Assembly (NCBI GenBank): GCA_031292515.1
Contig: JARLGZ010000017.1
Location: 1 to 64,000, forward strand
Reading direction: 5' to 3'
DNA from: Puia sp.
GTDB lineage: Bacteria > Bacteroidota > Bacteroidia > Chitinophagales > Chitinophagaceae
Length of the DNA: 64,000 nucleotides
Both the position numbers and the translations under genes were made by a program. The notes under the pieces were generated by a model. The model was not told the DNA's origin. It made no database searches and saw only the letters and a list, made by a program, of their open reading frames with translations. Every line of letters begins with the position of its first letter. Positions within the stretch are counted from its first letter, which is position 1. This document shows, one piece after another, positions 26,643 through 33,889 of the stretch.

Positions 26643-27598
26643 TCGTCTGCTTCCCGGACAGCCCGGAGAGCGAGACAGGCCGCGCCGTATACCCCCGCAT
26701 CCCTGTCCAATGCGGATCCCTCCAGCACGTATTGCCCGGCGGCTATCGGCTGGGCCCATTTCGCCGCTTCTTTTTTTATGTCCGGAATGAGGGACACGGC
26801 CGGCCCGAAGATCCCGCCTCCCAGGATGATCTTCTCCGGGTTGAAAAGACTTACGAGATTGGCGACGGCCATGCCCCAGTATTCCAGGCACCGGTCCATC
26901 ACTTCCAGTGCCAGCAGGTCTTTGTTTTCGAAAGCAGCAAAAACAGTATAAGAATTGATCGAAGACGGGTCGGCAGACAACTCACCGTAATAGCCGGGTG
27001 TCTTCTTCAAAAGATGAGCTGCCAGTCTGGCAATGCCATCACCGGAAGCGTAATGTTCGAAGAAACCGCAGGCGGCATATGCCTCGCGATAGGGAGAAGC
27101 GAGGGCCATCCAGCCGATAGCGCCCGCGACATCACCGGCTCCGCGGAGGATATTGCCCTCTGCGAGAATGCCGGCCCCGATGCCTGTACCTACCGACAAA
27201 TAGATGGCGTTCCTGCACCCGCGTGTATTACCCTGCCAGCATTCTCCCAGGATATAGCAGGCCCGGTCGTTGTCGATCGTTGCGGGAATATGCGGGAATT
27301 TCGTCTTTATCTCCTGAAGCAATGGATAATTATCCCAGCCGGGGATATTCGGAGCCCAGACGGCGCCTGTATCGTGGTAGACGATCCCTGGAACCGAGAT
27401 GCCGATGGCTTCGACGGGCTGTCCTATTCTTTCGGCGGTCCCGAGGCTGGCGGATATCTGTCGAACGATCAATTCTGCTACGGCATTCGATTTCGCGCCT
27501 CTCAGCAGGATGCGGTCACGATGAAGCACTACCCCTTCCGCAGAAAAGATGAAAAAAGCCGCTTTGGTTCCGCCCAGGTCTATCCCGAGTACTGCCAT
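26636..27598 (-). CDS. ROK-family sugar kinase lacking the usual zinc motif
   Basis: 320 residues. N-terminal phosphate-binding loop GIDLGGTKAAFFIF, the second block GISVPGIVYHDTGAVWAPNIPGW, the catalytic region ATIDNDRACYILGE (Asp at the usual place), and IYLSVGTGIGAGI. The stretch that normally holds the zinc ligands (GH...CxCGxxGCxE) is here GAIGWMALASPYREAYAACGFFEHYASG: the His and all but one Cys are gone. C-terminal IILGGGIFGPA is normal. So the protein is a ROK sugar kinase of a zinc-less subgroup, probably phosphorylating glucosamine, N-acetylglucosamine or a similar sugar in the locus it heads. Sugar specificity is not readable. Confidence 0.82.
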   Translation of the reverse strand: MAVLGIDLGGTKAAFFIFSAEGVVLHRDRILLRGAKSNAVAELIVRQISASLGTAERIGQPVEAIGISVPGIVYHDTGAVWAPNIPGWDNYPLLQEIKTKFPHIPATIDNDRACYILGECWQGNTRGCRNAIYLSVGTGIGAGILAEGNILRGAGDVAGAIGWMALASPYREAYAACGFFEHYASGDGIARLAAHLLKKTPGYYGELSADPSSINSYTVFAAFENKDLLALEVMDRCLEYWGMAVANLVSLFNPEKIILGGGIFGPAVSLIPDIKKEAAKWAQPIAAGQYVLEGSALDRDAGVYGAACLALRAVREADDR

Positions 27599-27780
27599 GA
27601 TGAGAATGATTGCGATTTGCGATGGGATCCGATTTGCAAAAATGCGTTTTTACGCGCCATTTTTTATAAATCTATTAATTCCTGCACAAACCAGCAAATA
27701 AAATTTCTATTCATCATTTTATTATATAGGTAAGGCCGGCCACTTGCCGTCATGGCAGAGTTTCTAATGAGGGGATTATA

Positions 27781-28563
27781 TTACCGGCTTTCAGGAGTAT
27801 TCGAAGTATCTGCGGGATTCTGCGGTTTGGGTGCGATCGGCACGCCCAGGCTGTCCGAGCCGGAGGGCCGGAATTTTCTGATGCCGTCGTTGACGAACAC
27901 AAGGATATCCACGGTGGACGCCGAGCGGACATATTCGTACGTGGGGCGGTATAACTGCATAAATTTCTTTAGGGAGTCTCCTTGCAGGTGTGTGAGCCTA
28001 CTGACATATTCTTTGGAATAACGAAAGTCGATATAGTGGTCCTGTTCTTCCCTGACCAGCCGCTTCTTCAGCACCTCCCGCTCTTTATCGGCCCGGGAGC
28101 CATTACGGAAAAGCGCGATATTGACCCCGACTCCATCCCCCTTTCTCTCTTTCTCTACCAGTTTCTCGTCAACATGATTGTAGACCCATTTATAGAGTTC
28201 CCGCCGGGCTGCAGAATCTGCCTGGTAGTTGGCGAGACTTCCTATCCGGACGCTGCGTAAAGTGACGGGCCTGGGAATCAAAAAAATCGGGCAGTCGCCT
28301 GACAACATGGACTCGGAGACGGTCACGCTGTCGACGAAATATCCAACCGAAGAAAACGTCAGCATATCGCCGGGCCGGGCCGGGATGCGATAGCTTCCGG
28401 CTTCATCCGAAAGGTCGTATTTACGTTGGGTATGATTTTCAATACTGACGGATACAAGCGTATCGGAGCTTCCTCTCATCCGCACTTTTCCCGTCAGAAA
28501 TGTTTGCGCGGATCCGTCAAAAACAACGAAAAACAATAAAATAGCAGTGTATATGTACTTCAT
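27781..28563 (-). CDS. Secreted CarboxypepD_reg-like domain protein
   Basis: 260 residues. Signal peptide MKYIYTAILLFFVVFDGSAQ, then a carboxypeptidase-regulatory-like beta-sandwich (FLTGKVRMRGSSDTLVSVSIEN, SDEAGSYRIPARPGDMLTFSSVGYFVDS, about 20-95), common at the start of Bacteroidota outer-membrane proteins but here without a barrel. The rest (about 110-240) is charged and helical (RRELYKWVYNHVDEKLVEKERKG) and ends in a Pro-rich tail. Function unknown; probably periplasmic. It lies alone, downstream of an ECF sigma gene on the same strand with a 143-bp A/T-rich spacer. Confidence 0.72.
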   Translation of the reverse strand: MKYIYTAILLFFVVFDGSAQTFLTGKVRMRGSSDTLVSVSIENHTQRKYDLSDEAGSYRIPARPGDMLTFSSVGYFVDSVTVSESMLSGDCPIFLIPRPVTLRSVRIGSLANYQADSAARRELYKWVYNHVDEKLVEKERKGDGVGVNIALFRNGSRADKEREVLKKRLVREEQDHYIDFRYSKEYVSRLTHLQGDSLKKFMQLYRPTYEYVRSASTVDILVFVNDGIRKFRPSGSDSLGVPIAPKPQNPADTSNTPESR

Positions 28564-28706
28564 AGATTGTCAGGAGGTGACAAATTAGACTTATTGGCTC
28601 AAATTCTGCCCCCGACCATCCAGAAGTTTTTGTTAAAATGCCGATAATTTACTCACAAATAATTTATAATCAATAACTTATATAATAGATCGGATTTTTT
28701 AAGATG

Positions 28707-29342
28707 CTATGAAAATAAGTCGTGAAAATGGATGAGGGCAGCGGATATACGATGACGGACTCTGTCAACCGGCCATTCCAGGATAGCAGCAATTTCTTCT
28801 TCCCCGCATCCCTTAAAAAAGGCTAGTTCCAACACCTGTTTTTCCGGATCGCTCAACCGGTTCCAGGCCACTGTATAATGATCGGGATCCCTGTCATCGG
28901 CCAGGATTCTGCCGGCCAGGGAATTGGCGGCGTCCAACAGGATCTGAAAATTCAGAACTTGCACAAACCATGTATACAGGCGCAGATTAGGATTGTGCCG
29001 ATGTACATAGCGGACCCCATATACGAGCGTCTTTTCAAGTATCCGTACAGCCCTGGCAGGCTCTTTTGTAACGGAGAAAATCTGTCCGTAGAGCAGGGGC
29101 GCGAAGGAATCATATACAATTTGAAGGATTTCCGATTCTCTCCTGGCGATACAATCGACCAGGTAAGCTGTTCCTGCGGATAAGGTATTCGATGAGGGTG
29201 TTTTGTCCATAAGGTACTTTAATGAGGTAAGCGCTACTATCAGTCCCCTCAACCTATTAAACCAAGCCATATGATCCAGCCATCGTAGAACCTGCATTGG
29301 ATTCCTATCACCCTGAGCAGGATCTATGCCATCAAAATACAT
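28707..29342 (-). CDS. Divergent ECF-type RNA polymerase sigma factor
   Basis: 211 residues (or 167 if MDKTPSSNTL at 29210 is the start). Region 2-like part: CIARRESEILQIVYDSFAPLLYGQIFSVTKEPARAVRILEKTL and LYTWFVQVLNFQILLDAAN. Region 4: RLSDPEKQVLELAFFKGCGEEEIAAILEWPVDRVRHRI, a clear sigma-70 helix-turn-helix. The upstream start leaves a 44-residue lead without sigma character, so 29210 is a real alternative. No FecR-type anti-sigma gene is adjacent, but a TonB receptor is divergently encoded about 500 bp away. Starts directly beside an 18-bp repeat array. Confidence 0.72.
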   Translation of the reverse strand: MYFDGIDPAQGDRNPMQVLRWLDHMAWFNRLRGLIVALTSLKYLMDKTPSSNTLSAGTAYLVDCIARRESEILQIVYDSFAPLLYGQIFSVTKEPARAVRILEKTLVYGVRYVHRHNPNLRLYTWFVQVLNFQILLDAANSLAGRILADDRDPDHYTVAWNRLSDPEKQVLELAFFKGCGEEEIAAILEWPVDRVRHRISAALIHFHDLFS

Positions 29343-29343
29343 T

Positions 29344-29433
29344 TTTACAGTCCGACGAAGTTTTACAGTCTGACAAAGCTGTACAGTCTGACAAAGCTTT
29401 ATAATCTGATGAAGCTTTACAGTCTAACGAAGC
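29344..29433. repeat. 18-bp tandem array x 5 upstream of the sigma gene
   Basis: TTTACAGTCCGACGAAGT, TTTACAGTCTGACAAAGC, TGTACAGTCTGACAAAGC, TTTATAATCTGATGAAGC, TTTACAGTCTAACGAAGC, exactly head to tail. It starts 2 bp from the upstream start codon of the sigma gene. Confidence 0.9.
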
Positions 29434-29520
29434 TGTGTGTCAACGATCGTTCGAAGAAGGAAAAACAGAAAGCTGACATAATAGACGCTTGCAAAACTGA
29501 CACAATAGAGGAACGCCTTG

Positions 29521-29832
29521 TTATCTGTCAACAATATCTTTCCCTTCATTTCTTCTATAGATAAATCGTACTGCATAAAAAAGTTTTTTTGTGAATGAAT
29601 GAATGAATAAATCATTGGTCTCATAAATAGTATCCGGGGGAGCGGACAATGTAACCGGCAGACTGGAATTTTTATAAAATTCCTCTAAAAACATGCCTGC
29701 ATTCTGCGAAAGCTTGTTATAAAACACTGATAGTGAATAAAGGGTGAGCGTAAATCCGTATTTCTTTATCTTTTTTGTAACCTCAACCCGAAAGGTGTCG
29801 TCTAGTGGCAAATGCTTAGTGCTTTTGTCCAT
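29521..29832 (-). CDS. Possible small protein of unknown function
   Basis: 103 codons (MDKSTKHLPLDDTFRVEVTKKIKKYG..., ending RRNEGKDIVDR), A/T-rich like its surroundings, with a natural-looking mix of charged and aromatic residues. No signal peptide, TM helix or known motif. The start is only 18 bp from the divergent TonB-receptor start, leaving no room for two promoters, which argues against both starts being right. It points toward the sigma-factor gene and could be its upstream partner. I keep it as a doubtful gene. Confidence 0.35.
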   Translation of the reverse strand: MDKSTKHLPLDDTFRVEVTKKIKKYGFTLTLYSLSVFYNKLSQNAGMFLEEFYKNSSLPVTLSAPPDTIYETNDLFIHSFTKKLFYAVRFIYRRNEGKDIVDR

Positions 29833-29850
29833 TAATCAGCCCCATTCGTC

Positions 29851-32292
29851 ATGAAAGAAATATACGTATACTTCATTTGCCTTATGTTTACCGCGACAGG
29901 CCTGGCGCAACAGGCATCAGCGCAAACAAAGGGGCTAATCAGCGGGACCGTCATCGATAGCGCCTCCAAAGAGCCGGTCGGCTTTGCCACCATCAGCATG
30001 AAAACAGGAAAAGACAGCCTGGTTAAAACTACCATCAGCAAAGCCGACGGCAGTCTGAAATTTGAAAATGTAAAGCCGGTAAAATATCACCTGGTTTTTG
30101 CTTCTACAGGCTATGAGATGAAGACGATCAACATCGACATGACAAATAGCGCCGACCTGAATTTAGGTCCCATCCTGTTAGCGCGTAAAACCAGAAACTT
30201 AAAGGTAGTAACGGTAACGGCCGACAGGCCCATCGTCCAGCAAAGGGCCGACCGGATCATTTACGACATGCAGGTCGACCCTGAAAGCAAGGTAACCAGC
30301 GTTTTGGGCATGATACATAAGATACCCTTCCTTTCTGTCGATGCCGACGATAATGTGCTGATGAAGGGCAACTCCAGCTTTAAGGTGCTGATAAACGGCA
30401 AGGAATCGGGCATGTTTACAAATAATTTAAAGGAAATATTAAAAAGCATGCCGGCTTCGAGCGTGGTGAGGATAGAGGTGATCACTATTCCACCTGCAAA
30501 ATATGATGCCGAGGGGCTGACAGGCATCATCAATATCATTACCGACCGCAAAATTGAAGGCGGGTATAAAGGGAATTTAAATATCTATGACCGTTTCCCG
30601 AATAACGGCCCGGGTGCGGGCGGTTCATTCACTGCAAAGGATGGCAAGTTTGGCATAAACGCCTTTGGCGGCGCCAATACCTATACGAACCCGCAAACGA
30701 CCTATAACAATCGGCGAACCACTACAGGCGCGGATGCTTCGATATTAAAGCAGGACGGCACCAACAGCGGCAGCGGAAAAAACGGGTACTTTGGCACCGA
30801 GCTGAGCTATGAATTCGATTCGCTAAATCTGCTTTCCGGCAATTTTAATATCAGCGGCCACAGGCATAGCGGTTTCACCTACCAAAATTCAGCACTCAGT
30901 GCAACTGATGGCACCTTATTGCAGGGTTACGACCTGGACAATAACAATCATTCAACCGGGAACAATTTTGATGCAGCATTGAACTACCAGTTAGGCTTTA
31001 CATCAGACAAGAACACGCTGCTGACCATTTCATATCGCTATTCGCAGCACGGCAGCAATGCATTCACCAATATCGGTTTCAGCAATCCTGTCGACTACAC
31101 AACACCCGATTATCAGCAGCCGGACAATGAAAATTCGCGTGAGCAAACCGTCCAGGTGGATTATACACGCCCGCTGCACAAGGTAAAAATGGAAGCGGGT
31201 GTCAAAGCCATCTTCCGCAACAGCAAAAGCGATTTTGAATACCTGTCGCTCGATAGCGCCAACAGCCAGTTTGAGAACGATGCGTCTTTGGGTAATATCT
31301 TCAACTATGTGCAGGATGTGTTCGGGGCTTACAACTCGTACCAGTTCAGCCTTAAAAAATGGAATTTCAGTGCCGGGCTGCGCGCGGAAGAAACTTATGT
31401 AAATGCCGACTTCGTTTCAACAGGCACTTTCCTCGACAGGACTTATTTTAACATCGTACCCTCCATCGCAATAAACCATGAGTTTTCCGGTAACAGCAGC
31501 CTTAACCTGGGCTTTACGCAGCGCATCCAAAGGCCGGGTATTAACCTGCTTAATCCCTTTGTCGACCGTTCTAATCCTGATTTTGTCAATTCCGGGAACC
31601 CCGAATTAGTACCCGTGGTGATGAATAATATACAACTGGGTTATAACACAACCCTCGCCAAAAAGATTTCACTATTTGCAGCTGTGGCCTATACTTTCTT
31701 TAACAACCTGGAATTACCGGCGACTTTGTTTGATCCTGCAACACAAATCACGACGACCACTTATGAAAACGCCGGCAAAGGCGGCGGCGTAGGCCTCAAC
31801 CTCAACCTGAATTATTCGCCGGCCAGGTTCTATACCCTGAGCGTCAACGGCAATGTCATGCAGTTTTTTGTGGACGGGACGGGCGATGTAGCTGCCGATC
31901 GTATGCATATACTGGCAGGGCGGGTCTCCGTGTCCAACGGCTTTAAACTGGATGGCAGCTGGAGCGCCAACCTGAATATGGATTACCAAAGCCGCGCTCC
32001 GCATTCGCTGCAAGGAGTCTCGAATGCTTATGCCAGCACTTCATTAGGTGTAAGCAAGCAGCTGGTTACAGGCAAACTATATGTTTCCGGCGTCGTGAAT
32101 AACCCGTTCACCAAATTCCGAAATAATGTGACGACGACGACCTCTCCGGATTTTCTGCAGGTAGATGAAACCCAGAAATATTTCAGGTATGCCAGCTTCA
32201 GCCTGAATTATAATTTCGGCAGACTGAAAAGCGGCATTAAAAAGAACCGTAAAGGGATCAATAATGACGATGTTGGCGGCGGTAGTTTATGA
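29851..32292 (+). CDS. TonB-dependent receptor, OMP_b-brl_3 type
   Basis: 813-residue outer-membrane protein. Signal peptide to about 25 (LAQQASAQ), CarboxypepD_reg-like domain about 28-110 (LISGTVIDSASKEPVGFATISM), TonB plug about 125-215 (VLGMIHKIPFLSVDADDNVLMKGNSSFKVLINGKESG, VVRIEVITIPPAKYDAEGLTGIINIIT), then a large beta-barrel with the family pattern FTQRIQRPGINLLNPFVDRSNPDFVNSGNPEL, ending in RYASFSLNYNFGRLK. No SusD gene follows, so it is not a polysaccharide SusCD pair; a peptide, metal or siderophore cargo is possible. Codon use looks somewhat more A/T-rich (many TTA, AAT, AAA) than the neighbours, which could mean acquisition from another Bacteroidota. Confidence 0.88.
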   Translation: MKEIYVYFICLMFTATGLAQQASAQTKGLISGTVIDSASKEPVGFATISMKTGKDSLVKTTISKADGSLKFENVKPVKYHLVFASTGYEMKTINIDMTNSADLNLGPILLARKTRNLKVVTVTADRPIVQQRADRIIYDMQVDPESKVTSVLGMIHKIPFLSVDADDNVLMKGNSSFKVLINGKESGMFTNNLKEILKSMPASSVVRIEVITIPPAKYDAEGLTGIINIITDRKIEGGYKGNLNIYDRFPNNGPGAGGSFTAKDGKFGINAFGGANTYTNPQTTYNNRRTTTGADASILKQDGTNSGSGKNGYFGTELSYEFDSLNLLSGNFNISGHRHSGFTYQNSALSATDGTLLQGYDLDNNNHSTGNNFDAALNYQLGFTSDKNTLLTISYRYSQHGSNAFTNIGFSNPVDYTTPDYQQPDNENSREQTVQVDYTRPLHKVKMEAGVKAIFRNSKSDFEYLSLDSANSQFENDASLGNIFNYVQDVFGAYNSYQFSLKKWNFSAGLRAEETYVNADFVSTGTFLDRTYFNIVPSIAINHEFSGNSSLNLGFTQRIQRPGINLLNPFVDRSNPDFVNSGNPELVPVVMNNIQLGYNTTLAKKISLFAAVAYTFFNNLELPATLFDPATQITTTTYENAGKGGGVGLNLNLNYSPARFYTLSVNGNVMQFFVDGTGDVAADRMHILAGRVSVSNGFKLDGSWSANLNMDYQSRAPHSLQGVSNAYASTSLGVSKQLVTGKLYVSGVVNNPFTKFRNNVTTTTSPDFLQVDETQKYFRYASFSLNYNFGRLKSGIKKNRKGINNDDVGGGSL

Positions 32293-32333
32293 CAATCTGC
32301 TTCCTTGGAAAATCACATTATGAGTTTCTGTAA

Positions 32334-32429
32334 ATTGTCGGTCACTTACACATTTGTATTGTCACTTGCTGACACATCTTTGTTGTTAGTTGCTTACATA
32401 TCTGTGTTGTCAGTCGCTTACATATTTTA
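32334..32429. repeat. 24-26-bp tandem array x 4 downstream of the TonB receptor
   Basis: Four units starting at 32334, 32358, 32384 and 32408, each built around TGTCRGTCRCTTACACAT.TTTGT. The array starts about 40 bp after the receptor stop codon. Confidence 0.8.
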
Positions 32430-32510
32430 AATATAAACTATACCTAAACCGAACCTATTCAACGCTCTATTACCGTCGTTTTTGGTCGTCCCCAATGTTT
32501 GCCCGCTCTA

Positions 32511-32700
32511 TCTTGCCTCCCTCTATTTTGTTTTGCTCTATTTTGTTTCGCTAACACTGTTCTCCATACTATTTCCCCACCATTTCTCCCTCTATTTCTC
32601 CATCTATTCCTCCATCTATTCCCCTCCGTTTCTCTCTCTATTTCCCCTCTATTTCTCTCCCTTTCGTCCACTCCTGCCCTTCACCCAAAAATTTCCTTAT
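32511..32700. repeat. Polypyrimidine tract of CTCTATTT-type repeats
   Basis: About 190 bp almost free of A/G runs on the plus strand: CTCTATTTTGTTT units followed by CTCCATCTATTC-type 12-mers. Together with the 24-bp array it fills the 32293-32825 gap. Frames that cross it are repeat artefacts. Confidence 0.75.
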
Positions 32701-32825
32701 CAGGCGGTTACATTCCGCTTCCCGGCGCTTACTATTCATGAATCGCTGTTTTGCAGGCGATAATGATGAAACTATTAGAAAGTTTTATTATTTTGTCGAT
32801 GAAAACCCTTAAGCTTTCCGTACCC

Positions 32826-33803
32826 ATGAAAAAAGCTACCCTTTTCTGCCCTGTAATAGGCTATCCTGTGATAGGATTAGTCCTCCTGTTAACGGCACAG
32901 GCCTGCCGTAAATCCGCCGAAGATGCGAAACCGGGCGTAAATATCAATACCCAGTCCCGCATTACGATGACAACGGACTCGGTTCCGTTGATCGCAAAGG
33001 TGGACACCAGCCAGGCAAAAAAAGTGCCTCTTCCGCAGTCCTCCCCCCTCGGCAGTTGTCCCTTGTCACCTCTTTACGGGGATACCATCGTCTATCCGCA
33101 ACCGACGAGCGGCGGCGACTATATTGTGACCCCTGTAAACAGTCCGGGCCCGGGCAAATACCTGTCCTGGCCGGTCGGAATGGTCATCGACCCGGTGACG
33201 GGCGCCATCGATTTAACGCAGAGCCAGACCGGCATGCGATATGCGATCGGCTATATCGCGAGCGGAACCACGGACACCTGTATAAGTAATCTGGTCGTCG
33301 GCGGTGCGGACTATGTAGATAGCGTATATGTCCTGGCGCAGGGCGCAACGGCGGCGTATCCCTACTATGATGCAAACCCATACCTGGCCTCTGTCTGTGC
33401 AGGGAACGGATGCTCGTTCGATGTCACGGGATCGGCTGCCAGTCAGAAGGTCGTGGTCAACAAAACGACGGGCGCCATCGATCTGAGCAAGACCCTGAAT
33501 GGCTCGAACCTGTTAGGTGGCGCATTTGGCATCCTCCCCCTCAACGGTCAGTCCATAACAACCACCATCTACTATAAACTCAACGACCCGAGCAATAACG
33601 CCCTGCAACATATCGACGTTCAGATAGCCTACTATAACAGCAAGTCGCTGATCGGCACCGGGCTGTTGGGTACCCTGGGTACGGAGCTCGATAACCTGCT
33701 GAACTTTCAATTGCTGAGCACCACGTTCAATCCGAGGCCGCCGCTGATTATTATCGTCAGAAGCCTGGAAGCGAACCCTGTTACGACAATATTACCTCTT
33801 TGA
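32826..33803 (+). CDS. Putative lipoprotein with repeated TGAIDL motifs
   Basis: 325 residues. ATG 32826 gives MKKATLFCPVIGYPVIGLVLLLTAQACRKS, a lipoprotein-like signal with Cys at the end of the hydrophobic core; longer in-frame starts at 32751-32799 exist but spoil this. Two copies of a repeat are visible: VIDPVTGAIDLTQSQTGMRY (about 118) and VVNKTTGAIDLSKTLNGSNL (about 203), the kind of cadherin-like beta motif seen in Bacteroidota surface proteins. The end is hydrophobic (RPPLIIIVRSLEANPVTT). Probably surface or periplasmic and lipid-anchored; function unknown. The stop codon lies inside a short repeat array and is followed by a strong hairpin. Confidence 0.7.
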   Translation: MKKATLFCPVIGYPVIGLVLLLTAQACRKSAEDAKPGVNINTQSRITMTTDSVPLIAKVDTSQAKKVPLPQSSPLGSCPLSPLYGDTIVYPQPTSGGDYIVTPVNSPGPGKYLSWPVGMVIDPVTGAIDLTQSQTGMRYAIGYIASGTTDTCISNLVVGGADYVDSVYVLAQGATAAYPYYDANPYLASVCAGNGCSFDVTGSAASQKVVVNKTTGAIDLSKTLNGSNLLGGAFGILPLNGQSITTTIYYKLNDPSNNALQHIDVQIAYYNSKSLIGTGLLGTLGTELDNLLNFQLLSTTFNPRPPLIIIVRSLEANPVTTILPL

Positions 33804-33850
33804 TGACGTAATATTACCCGATGACGTACTATTAGCTCTTTAGGGACGTT
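33787..33850. repeat. 18-25-bp degenerate repeat x 3 across a stop codon
   Basis: ATTACCTCTTTGATGACGTA, ATATTACCCGATGACGTA and CTATTAGCTCTTTAGGGACGTT. The lipoprotein stop codon TGA (33801-33803) is inside the first copy. Confidence 0.6.
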
Positions 33851-33851
33851 A

Positions 33852-33878
33852 GGGGTATTGATAAATCATCAATACCCC
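33852..33878 (+). terminator. Strong hairpin just upstream of the CHAT gene
   Basis: GGGGTATTGAT (33852-33862), loop AAATC, then the exact complement ATCAATACCCC (33868-33878), followed by AATGTCTTTTTA. An 11-bp perfect stem plus T-tract fits an intrinsic terminator for the lipoprotein gene, but it ends only 11 bp before the ATG of the CHAT gene, so it could also hide that gene's ribosome-binding region. Confidence 0.7.
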
Positions 33879-33889
33879 AATGTCTTTTT

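Noticed and set aside
26534-27733. 399-codon plus-strand frame opposite the ROK kinase
   Set aside because: Antisense shadow of a clear ROK gene with normal codon positions; its protein has no recognisable domain.
29424-29624. 66-codon minus-strand frame with a TM-like stretch (AFLYCVSFASVYYVSFLFFLL)
   Set aside because: Overlaps the already doubtful 29521-29832 gene in another frame and ends inside the 18-bp array; hydrophobicity can come from the A/T-rich sequence. Kept out without transcript evidence.
32482-32763. Ser/Leu/Phe-rich frames over the polypyrimidine tract
   Set aside because: Open only because CTCTATTT-type repeats lack stops; composition is that of the repeat.
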